Positions 36,670-43,793 of a DNA stretch of 64,000 nt are shown one piece after another. Both the position numbers and the translations under genes were made by a program. Location: the NCBI GenBank assembly GCA_937989585.1, contig CALKRW010000021.1, forward strand, positions 5,024 to 69,023, written 5' to 3'. This stretch comes from an uncultured Porphyromonadaceae bacterium (lineage in GTDB: Bacteria; Bacteroidota; Bacteroidia; Bacteroidales; Muribaculaceae). Numbering within the stretch: position 1 is the first letter of the stretch; every line of letters starts with the position of its first letter. The notes beneath the pieces are model-generated. The model did no database searches, was not told the DNA's origin, and saw only the letters and a list, made by a program, of their open reading frames with translations.

Positions 36670-37350
36670 ATGAAAATCGAAAAAATCACTCTTGACAAAG
36701 CCCTGCCCCGCGTCTTCATCGGCGCCGAGAAGGACTCGCCCGTCAAAGACTCAGCCGTCTGGCTCCGCCACCTAGAGTTCAAACGTCCGGGGGCCTATCT
36801 GGTGGAGGCCGAATCGGGCACAGGCAAGTCTTCGCTATGCTCGTTCATCTACGGCAACCGCCGTGACTACATTGGCTCAATCTACTTCAACGACACTGAC
36901 ATACGATCGTTCACGGTCAGGCAGTGGTGCGAGATACGCCGCACATCTCTGGCACTCCTCCCTCAGGAGATGCGCCTGTTCCCCGAACTGACCGCACTTG
37001 AGAATATCCAGATCAAAAACCGTCTGACCGACCGGTACAGCGAAAAGGATATCATAGGCATGCTCGACCAACTCGAAATCGGCCACAAGGCCCAGCAACG
37101 GGCCGGCCTGCTGTCCATAGGCCAGCAACAGCGTGTGGCCATCGTGCGTACGCTATGCCAGCCCTTCGACTTCATAATCCTTGACGAGCCTGTCAGCCAC
37201 CTCGACTCGCGTAACAATACCATCGCGGCACACCTCATAGCCGAACACGCCCGCGCGAACAACGCCGCCATAATAACGACTTCGGTCGGCAATCCGCTTC
37301 TGCTGGACACTGTAATCGACGCCGAAGCCATATTGTCCGTAAAACTCTGA
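36670..37350 (+). CDS. ABC transporter ATPase, atypical H-loop
   Basis: ATPase subunit of 226 residues. Walker A is ESGTGKSS at 48-55, the Q-loop Gln is 99 (LLPQEM), the signature reads LSIGQ at 148-152 (normally LSGGQ), Walker B is FIILDEP with Glu173, and the D-loop SHLD follows. The switch His expected after the strand AIITT is replaced by Ser/Val (ITTSVGN). Layout resembles the FtsE/LolD/MacB group. It is paired with the FtsX-like permease gene 31 nt downstream. Confidence 0.85.
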   Translation: MKIEKITLDKALPRVFIGAEKDSPVKDSAVWLRHLEFKRPGAYLVEAESGTGKSSLCSFIYGNRRDYIGSIYFNDTDIRSFTVRQWCEIRRTSLALLPQEMRLFPELTALENIQIKNRLTDRYSEKDIIGMLDQLEIGHKAQQRAGLLSIGQQQRVAIVRTLCQPFDFIILDEPVSHLDSRNNTIAAHLIAEHARANNAAIITTSVGNPLLLDTVIDAEAILSVKL

Positions 37351-37381
37351 GCCATAAACCATCCCCACAAAATTCCAAATT

Positions 37382-38569
37382 ATGGTCTGGAAACTTCTCA
37401 AAAAAAATATCTCGGCCGGACAGATTGCCGGCTACGCAATAGCCAACCTTATCGGTCTAGCCATCGTGATCGGCGCCGTAAAATTTTACAGCGACATCTC
37501 CTCGACATGGAATGATGACGATTCCTTCATAAAAAAAGACTTCCTCATCATCTCCAAAAAAGTCTCCACACTCAACACGGTAGGCATATCGAAGAACTCC
37601 ACGGACTTCTCGCCCGAAGACATAAAGGAACTCGAGGCACAGCCCTGGGTCCGTAAGGTAGGCCAGTTCTCATCGGCCAACTTCAACATCATGGCCGCGC
37701 TCGACATCGAGGGCAGGAGCATGTCAACCTATATTTTCTTCGAGGCCATTCCTGACGAATTTCTGGACATCGCACCAGGCGAATGGCGCTTCAATCCCTC
37801 GTCAGGTGTCGTTCCCATCATCATGTCCAAAGATTATCTGACGCTCTACAACTTCGGCTTCGCCGCCACAAGAAACATGCCGCAACTCAGCGAGACGCTG
37901 ATGTCACGCGTGCCGATGACCGTCACCCTCTCGGGCAACGGACGTCACGAAACTTTCCGCGCCCACATCGTCGGCTTCTCGTCGCGACTCAACACCATTG
38001 CCGTTCCCGAAGACTTCCTGAACTGGGCAAACGAACGTTTCTCCGACATGCCGGCCCCGAATCCATCACGCCTAGTCATCGAGGTAAACACTCCCGGTGA
38101 CCCTGCCATACAGAAATATTTCGACAAAAACGGCTATGAGGTCGCAGGCGACAAGACCGACAATTCCAAGGCAGCCTACTTCCTGACCGTAGTCACCACC
38201 ATAGTGCTCAGCATCGGCGTCATTATTTCACTTCTGGCATTCTTCATCCTCACGCTGTCGATATTCCTGCTGCTGCAGAAGAACAAACAGAAACTGCACG
38301 ACCTCATGCTGCTTGGCTATTCGCCGGCACAGGTCGCCAAATCCTACTATATCCTTATCGGACTGGTAAACCTTGGCGTTCTGATTCTCGCCTCCGCTAC
38401 CGCACTTCTGGCTTCAACCTACTGGATGCCACGCCTTGCGGAAATGGGTATAGTCGGATCCTCGCCATGGCTTGCCTTAGGCATCGGCACACTGCTGATA
38501 CTCGTTGTAACGGCCCTCAATTTCCTCTCCATACGCCGTATCGTCGGACGCAACTTCTACAATGCCTGA
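37382..38569 (+). CDS. FtsX/MacB-like ABC permease
   Basis: Membrane protein of 395 residues with one N-terminal helix (about 15-36), a periplasmic domain of about 230 residues and three C-terminal helices (about 275-390). This 1+3 plan is that of type VII ABC proteins (MacB, LolC/E, FtsX), which use ATP to move an extracytoplasmic domain rather than to move substrate through the membrane. The stretch QKNKQKLHDLMLLGYSPAQVAKSYY after helix two matches the FtsX-family coupling region. It pairs with the ATPase upstream. Partner and substrate unknown. Confidence 0.85.
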   Translation: MVWKLLKKNISAGQIAGYAIANLIGLAIVIGAVKFYSDISSTWNDDDSFIKKDFLIISKKVSTLNTVGISKNSTDFSPEDIKELEAQPWVRKVGQFSSANFNIMAALDIEGRSMSTYIFFEAIPDEFLDIAPGEWRFNPSSGVVPIIMSKDYLTLYNFGFAATRNMPQLSETLMSRVPMTVTLSGNGRHETFRAHIVGFSSRLNTIAVPEDFLNWANERFSDMPAPNPSRLVIEVNTPGDPAIQKYFDKNGYEVAGDKTDNSKAAYFLTVVTTIVLSIGVIISLLAFFILTLSIFLLLQKNKQKLHDLMLLGYSPAQVAKSYYILIGLVNLGVLILASATALLASTYWMPRLAEMGIVGSSPWLALGIGTLLILVVTALNFLSIRRIVGRNFYNA

Positions 38570-38656
38570 AAATTGAACTTTAACACGCCTGCCATTGTTA
38601 TTGGCACGAATAACTGAAAAAGAAAACAAACATAACAACATTACATTAAAAAAATT

Positions 38657-39244
38657 ATGAGCAACAAAATTGAACCCGGAAAATACATAGAACTGGTCTA
38701 CGACCTTTACACCAATGACAAGACCGACGGCGAGAAACTCGTTCACCAGACAGATCCCGAAGATCCCGAAAAGATCATTTTCGGAGTTACCCAGGGTGTA
38801 GTCGAGCCCCTGGAAAAGGCTCTTGAAGGAATGAGCGAAGGCGAGACTTTTGAGGTCGCCGCAACATCCGAACAGGCATTCGGTCCATATGACCCGGAAC
38901 ATGTCGTAACCCTCGATCGCGAAATCTTCAACGTCGACGGCAAGTTTGACGACGAGATTGTCAAGGTCGGCAACGCCGTACCCATGATGACTGCCGACGG
39001 ATTCCGCATGATGGGACTCGTCAAGGAAGTCAATGACAAGAATGTCATCATGGACTTCAACCATCCCCTCGCCGGAAAGGATGTCATCTTCAAGGGCAAG
39101 GTAAAGCTTGTCCGCGACGCCACAGAGGAAGAACTTCATCCCCAGGGCGGCTGCGGCTGCCATGGCGGCAACTGCGGCTCAGGCTCATGCGGTGATTCGT
39201 GCGACTGCCAAGGCTCGTGCGGAGATTCCTGCGGGTGCAACTAA
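38657..39244 (+). CDS. SlyD-like FKBP peptidyl-prolyl isomerase with Cys-rich tail
   Basis: Cytoplasmic protein of 195 residues. An FKBP domain interrupted by an insert-in-flap region (GEKLVHQTDP...VVEPLEKALEGMSEGETFEV, then AFGPYDPEHVVTLDRE, and the DFNHPLAGKD motif) marks it as SlyD-type. The last 35 residues hold nine Cys and two His in Gly/Ser-rich spacing (GCGCHGG, GSCGDSCDC, GDSCGCN), suited to binding nickel, zinc or similar metals as in SlyD. Likely roles are protein folding and metal handling. Confidence 0.92.
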   Translation: MSNKIEPGKYIELVYDLYTNDKTDGEKLVHQTDPEDPEKIIFGVTQGVVEPLEKALEGMSEGETFEVAATSEQAFGPYDPEHVVTLDREIFNVDGKFDDEIVKVGNAVPMMTADGFRMMGLVKEVNDKNVIMDFNHPLAGKDVIFKGKVKLVRDATEEELHPQGGCGCHGGNCGSGSCGDSCDCQGSCGDSCGCN

Positions 39245-39267
39245 AATTTATCTTTCCGATAATTCCC

Positions 39268-39298
39268 GGCGATGTGCCACAACAGGCGCATCGCCTTT
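39268..39298 (+). terminator. Intrinsic terminator after slyD-like gene
   Basis: GGCGATGTGCC (39268-39278) pairs with GGCGCATCGCC (39285-39295) with one G-U pair, followed by TTT. Confidence 0.82.
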
Positions 39299-39478
39299 CT
39301 TATATCGCTGCCTACCACAAACATATCCCTCCATCACATATACTCTTTCAGTACTGATTTTCTGATCAGAATCTGTTTTTTTAGAAAAAAATTATTCTGT
39401 GCTGAACTTTTTCGAGAAGAAAACGTTCTAACTATCGAGCACTAACATAAAACAAAACTTATATTTTTACAAACCACA

Positions 39479-39715
39479 ATGAAAAAGATTTTTCTTGCCA
39501 TCGCAGTTCTTGGCCTTCTGAGCGCTACAGCATGCTCGGGTAATTCTGAAAAGAAAGAAAACACAGACACTACAGCCAATGCTGATAATGGCAATGTTCC
39601 CGCCGTCGCAATTGACGAAGTAGAAGAAACCGAAACCGACACCATCCCCACCGCTCAGGGCAACGAGGTTGTCACCACCACTACGGACGTTGCAGAGGCT
39701 ACAGACCTCCAGTAA
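39479..39715 (+). CDS. Small acidic lipoprotein, 78 aa
   Basis: A lipoprotein signal ending SATAC (Cys at 19) is followed by about 59 low-complexity residues rich in Thr, Glu, Asp and Asn (for example VEETETDTIPTAQG). No domain recognised. Flanked by terminators on both sides, so it is a single-gene unit. Likely a surface or periplasmic peptide of unknown role. Confidence 0.75.
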   Translation: MKKIFLAIAVLGLLSATACSGNSEKKENTDTTANADNGNVPAVAIDEVEETETDTIPTAQGNEVVTTTTDVAEATDLQ

Positions 39716-39755
39716 TCCTGACATCTCAATCCAGACTGACAATTTACTCTCATCA

Positions 39756-39780
39756 GGAGCCGGAATATCCGGCTCCTTTT
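39756..39780 (+). terminator. Intrinsic terminator after small lipoprotein
   Basis: GGAGCCGGA (39756-39764) pairs perfectly with TCCGGCTCC (39768-39776) over a 3-nt loop, then TTTT. Confidence 0.9.
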
Positions 39781-39914
39781 CTGTATTTCGGCCATTTTAT
39801 ATAACACGCTGTATTTCAGGGTTTAATCCACCAAAATACACAAAGGTCAAGCCTCGTTAACATTAATTAATATTTATTTATGTATTTTCGAGGATAATTC
39901 CGCGGTTTTATGCT

Positions 39915-40066
39915 TATCTTTGCATCAGAAATATGACTTGCCAATCAATCAGCCAGCATATTTCTATTCTCTCGAAAATCTTTTGATAACGTTTTGTTAG
40001 ACATATATACTTGAATTTTGGTTATGAGGGAGGTGCGTTACTGTGAAGTAGCGCACTTTCATTTTG
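39915..40066 (+). ncRNA. Candidate small RNA with own promoter and terminator
   Basis: The 534 nt between the small lipoprotein and the glycosyltransferase contain no credible protein gene, but do contain a complete sRNA-like unit. TATCTTTG (39915-39922) is a consensus -7 element. The expected start at about 39927 coincides with a 9-bp stem AGAAATATG (39927-39935) pairing with CATATTTCT (39957-39965). GTGCGTTAC (40033-40041) pairs with GTAGCGCAC (40048-40056, one G-U) and is followed by TTTCATTTTG, an intrinsic terminator. The transcript would be about 140 nt. No -33 TTTG was found. No known family was recognised. Confidence 0.5.
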
Positions 40067-40237
40067 TCAATTAAAAAGCCGCTTATGCTTAAAAATTAAA
40101 ATTCATTCCTGCGCAGGCAATACATTGGCAAGTGTTAAAATTAGTTCAAATACCCCGCTGTCAGGAGCACATTCGCATGCCCCATGTCTGCTTACGCCAA
40201 ACACATTGATTCTATCGCCGAGAAAAAAATAAATTTG

Positions 40238-40245
40238 TATCTTTG
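40238..40245 (+). promoter_or_regulatory. -7 promoter element at the glycosyltransferase start
   Basis: TATCTTTG at 40238-40245, in the common form followed by GCNCC, lies only 4 nt before the ATG at 40250. Transcription would begin at about the start codon, implying a leaderless mRNA. A -33 TTTG was not found. Confidence 0.5.
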
Positions 40246-40249
40246 CGCC

Positions 40250-41266
40250 ATGTCAAGACTAGTATATATTTCCCGAAACTACAAGACAATCGGCAACGGT
40301 GCGGGCAAAGCACGTGTCGATGTCGAGGACATACTGAGTTCACACGGCGCGGTCAACCTTGGGCGACCCCGCTCGCTCCACCACAATATGGCCATCGACT
40401 ATATGCTCAACCTCAGCGGTATAATATCGTTTATGTCGAGGGTAATGCCGGGCGATGTGGTGTTCGTGCAATATCCCGTAAAGAAATACTTCAGGCTGAT
40501 ATGCCGCTGGGCGCATCTCCGCAATGCCAGGGTTGTATCACTGGTACACGATCTGGGGTCTTTCAGGCGCAAGAGGATAAGTGTTCCGGACGAGATAAGG
40601 AAACTGTCTCTGTCCGATGTCGTCATAGCCGCCAACGAGAATACGGTGAGATGGTTGCGTGAGAATGGGTTCAGGAAGCCGCTCACGACTCAGGTGGCTT
40701 GGGATTTCCTTTCCGGCATCCGGCATGGCGACCCGGACCCGGACAGGCTCTCCGTGGCGTTCATCGGAGCGCTGTCCCCGTCACGCAACGCTTTCCTCTA
40801 CAAATTGCCACGCCGAATCAAACTTCACCTGTACGGCGGAGGCGCCGACAGCACGGCAAAGTTGCCCGATGGAATCACACTGCATGGTTTCGGCGAGCCG
40901 GATGCACTAATAGAGAACGCGCAGGGACGTTACGGTCTCATATGGTACGGACCTTCGACCTCCGAACACTTAGGATACATAGGTGAATACATAAAATATT
41001 GCAATCCGCACAAACTTGCCCTGTATATGCGCGCCGGGAAACCTGTGATAATATGGAAAGGAAGCGGAGCCGCATCATTTGTGGAAAAAGAAGGCATCGG
41101 CCTGACCGTCGACTCGCTGGACAATCTTGACCGTATTCTGGACAATGTTTCGGAAGAACAATACAGGATTATGTGTGCGAATGTGGAGCGTGTGGCCTCG
41201 AGAATGGCTGACGGCGACTTCCTGCTGGACGCGATAAGCCGGGCACACCTCCAACTCGAAAAATAG
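40250..41266 (+). CDS. Galactofuranosyltransferase-like glycosyltransferase (GT-B)
   Basis: Cytoplasmic or membrane-associated transferase of 338 residues. The opening SRLVYISRNYKTIGNGAGKARVD is typical of Bacteroidales proteins annotated as beta-1,6-galactofuranosyltransferases. GT-B features are the VSLVHDLGSFR segment of the first Rossmann half and the nucleotide-sugar half with VAFIGALSPSRN, LHLYGGG and YIKYCNPHKLALYMRAGKPVI (conserved PxK...YmaaGkPv pattern). I chose ATG 40250; the frame continues upstream to 40184 but through the promoter element. Sugar specificity is inferred. It stands alone, not in a polysaccharide cluster. Confidence 0.82.
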   Translation: MSRLVYISRNYKTIGNGAGKARVDVEDILSSHGAVNLGRPRSLHHNMAIDYMLNLSGIISFMSRVMPGDVVFVQYPVKKYFRLICRWAHLRNARVVSLVHDLGSFRRKRISVPDEIRKLSLSDVVIAANENTVRWLRENGFRKPLTTQVAWDFLSGIRHGDPDPDRLSVAFIGALSPSRNAFLYKLPRRIKLHLYGGGADSTAKLPDGITLHGFGEPDALIENAQGRYGLIWYGPSTSEHLGYIGEYIKYCNPHKLALYMRAGKPVIIWKGSGAASFVEKEGIGLTVDSLDNLDRILDNVSEEQYRIMCANVERVASRMADGDFLLDAISRAHLQLEK

Positions 41267-41381
41267 CCCAGGACTCATCGCGCCGTACGAATTATCAGCT
41301 TCCGGGCGAACCGCATGGCTTCCAGGGGTGTTTGAATGATACGACATCATCATACACCCTCTGCCTTATAGATTTATCACC

Positions 41382-42704
41382 ATGCTGCCGGTCTCAATAA
41401 TTCCAACGCACAAAATCGCGTCATGGCTCATCACTCACATTGACAGCCTCCTCAATCATCTTGGCATGAGCCAGGACAAGAACCTCGAGGAACTTGTCTA
41501 CTTCATTATCATACTGGCTTTTTCCATTCTCCTAGCATGGGGAATCAAGAGAATTGTACTTGTACTTCTGCGCAAGGCCATAGCGATCCGCAAAACCGAA
41601 TTCGCCACGGAAATCCTGCGCGAGCACACCATCGCGAAATGCTCGCATATTCTCCCGCCACTGATTTTCATCGGTCTGATACCCTTCGCATTCAACTATG
41701 ACACTCCGACACTAACATTGCTTATGCGCTGCATGGGTGTGTATGCGCTTATAGCCCTCGCCATAGGAATCAATGCAGTACTGACACTGATTTTCAACCG
41801 CTACAACAAGCACGAGAACACGCGCAACCTCCCCATCAAGGGTATTCTGAACATCGGCATAGGCATAGTGTGGATAATCATCACCATCCTGTGTTTCTCG
41901 GTACTGCTGGGCAAATCGCCGACAGCGCTCCTCGCGGGCCTTACGGCGTTCGCGGCCGCCCTGATGCTGATCTTCAAGGATTCGATTCTCGGTTTTGTCG
42001 CAGGCATACAGATGTCGCAGAACGACATGCTGCGCGTGGGCGACTGGATTGTCGTACCCTCGACAATAGCGAACGGCATTGTGCTCGACGTATCGCTGTC
42101 GGTTGTGAAAATCCAGAACTGGGACAATACAATCGTAATGGTGCCACCATACACTCTTGTATCCACCTCGTTCCAGAACTATCGCGGAATGCAGGATTCA
42201 GGCATGAGGCGCATATGCCGCTCATATCTCATAGACATCACGACGGTCATTCCTGCCGACGAGACCTTTGTAAACAATCTGGTCGAGAAGGTCCCAGATA
42301 TCAAGGATTTTGTAGACAAGTTGCGGACAAGCGGCCAAACCCTGAGTGCCGACCCCGGGCTACGGCCGCTGAACGGCTCTCTGGAGACCAACCTCGGCCT
42401 GTTCCGGGCATATATCACGAAATACCTGTCGGACAGCCCGGAGATAAACTCGACGGGGCGTATTCTTGTCCGCACTATGGATCCGGAGGAAGCCGGGATT
42501 CCCCTCCAGATATGGTGCTTCACATCGACCACAAACTTCAACGCATATGAGGCCATCCAGTCGGCGCTCTTCGAGCATCTGGCCGCAATGGCTCCGGTAT
42601 TCTCGCTTGCAATCTACGCAGCAGGGACCGAGACCATCGACGGCACACTCTCGACCACCAGCGGGACTATGCCAGCACAGACCTCAGCGTCAAAGCCTGC
42701 CTAA
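41382..42704 (+). CDS. MscS family mechanosensitive channel (YbdG-like)
   Basis: Membrane protein of 440 residues with about five helices, the last of which holds the MscS pore pattern (LLAGLTAFAAALMLIFKDSILGFVAG in part: AGLTAFAAALMLIFKD), followed by the beta domain RVGDWIVVPS...VKIQNWDNTIVMVPPYTLVSTSFQNY. The extra N-terminal helices and the insertion in the C-terminal domain match the YbdG/MscM type rather than small MscS. It releases solutes on osmotic downshock. It converges on the DUF1573 gene with a 17-nt gap. Confidence 0.92.
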   Translation: MLPVSIIPTHKIASWLITHIDSLLNHLGMSQDKNLEELVYFIIILAFSILLAWGIKRIVLVLLRKAIAIRKTEFATEILREHTIAKCSHILPPLIFIGLIPFAFNYDTPTLTLLMRCMGVYALIALAIGINAVLTLIFNRYNKHENTRNLPIKGILNIGIGIVWIIITILCFSVLLGKSPTALLAGLTAFAAALMLIFKDSILGFVAGIQMSQNDMLRVGDWIVVPSTIANGIVLDVSLSVVKIQNWDNTIVMVPPYTLVSTSFQNYRGMQDSGMRRICRSYLIDITTVIPADETFVNNLVEKVPDIKDFVDKLRTSGQTLSADPGLRPLNGSLETNLGLFRAYITKYLSDSPEINSTGRILVRTMDPEEAGIPLQIWCFTSTTNFNAYEAIQSALFEHLAAMAPVFSLAIYAAGTETIDGTLSTTSGTMPAQTSASKPA

Positions 42705-42721
42705 GGCAAGTTCTCTCTGAT

Positions 42722-43789
42722 TCAGCGCGGATCGGCGGTAAGGACGACGGTCTGAGTCGGTTTGACCGGATCATTTGTAATCACTACTATACGGGCGGCA
42801 ACGGGAGCCTGCGACGTTGGGATAAGCGTCACCGGAATACGCGCCGTCTTGCCGTGCTTGATTTTACCCGGACACTTGCCGATTCGCACAGCATGGTCGG
42901 CTGTATAAATGCGACGTATCAGCAAAGGGGACTTTCCGTCGTTCGTAAGTTCGATTGCTGTTTCGTATGGCTGCCCTGCCTGAACCTCACCAATTTCCAG
43001 ACGGTTTCCTGCCAGTTTGGCCACCGGAGCCTTTGCGAAATCCCCGGCGGTAAGTCTGGCGAAATCTTCCTCCAAAGTCACAACAACAGGCATGGCGTAT
43101 GTCTCGTCAGGCTTGCGCGAATCGGGGACAAAAGTGACAGTGTCATTCACTAGACCATATAGCGGAGTGTTGTCGGCACGGACGAGGAAGTTGAACGCCA
43201 CACGCTCTCCGGGCGCCACGAGACGCGGACCGGAAGTGACATCGAGCCATTCGGGGAGATTCCTTACAATCGGCGCGATGGTGTCCGACGAACGGTTATA
43301 GCCATCGATGAAGACAGTACGGGCATGCATTTTCTTGGCCGTGCCGAGAAGGGCGGCGTTCCTTGACATCTTCAGAGGACCGAAGTCGACCGGATAGCGC
43401 ATTGCGACCGTGGAGGCCGAGCCAATGACGACGCCCGAGATTGTAAGTGACGAACGCTGAGGCTCGGTATTAGAGTCTATTGTAATCTTTTTGCTGAAAC
43501 GCCCCGGCCGGCCGGCCGGGTCATAGGTAACAATGACGGATGATGTATCGCCGGGAGCGAGGGCAGTCTTTTCGAAACGCGGAGATGTACAGCCACAAGA
43601 AGCGCGTGCAGCGATAATCACAAGAGGTTCGTCGCCCGTATTGACATATTTCATCTGACAGGTGACGGGCCCCTGGTCTTCGTCGAATGCTCCGAAGTTG
43701 TGGCTCGTCTCGAGCCAATGTATACGTGCCTGGGCCGGCGCGCATAGTGCCGCGAACAGCGAGGCGCCCAGTAAAAGATATCTAAACAT
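42722..43789 (-). CDS. DUF1573 domain protein, secreted
   Basis: Protein of 355 residues with a signal peptide (FRYLLLGASLFAALCAPAQA) and a DUF1573 domain marked by SHNFGAFDEDQGPV and the ASCGCTSP motif, then further ASH/Ig-like beta modules (DSRKPDETYAMPVVVTLEEDF; VVITNDPVKPTQTVVLTADP). The ATG at 43789 begins right at the signal peptide; a GTG at 43813 would overlap the upstream gene. Such proteins are common in Bacteroidetes and of unknown function. It follows the phosphodiester glycosidase gene by 4 nt, so the two are one unit. Confidence 0.82.
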   Translation of the reverse strand: MFRYLLLGASLFAALCAPAQARIHWLETSHNFGAFDEDQGPVTCQMKYVNTGDEPLVIIAARASCGCTSPRFEKTALAPGDTSSVIVTYDPAGRPGRFSKKITIDSNTEPQRSSLTISGVVIGSASTVAMRYPVDFGPLKMSRNAALLGTAKKMHARTVFIDGYNRSSDTIAPIVRNLPEWLDVTSGPRLVAPGERVAFNFLVRADNTPLYGLVNDTVTFVPDSRKPDETYAMPVVVTLEEDFARLTAGDFAKAPVAKLAGNRLEIGEVQAGQPYETAIELTNDGKSPLLIRRIYTADHAVRIGKCPGKIKHGKTARIPVTLIPTSQAPVAARIVVITNDPVKPTQTVVLTADPR

Positions 43790-43793
43790 TTTT

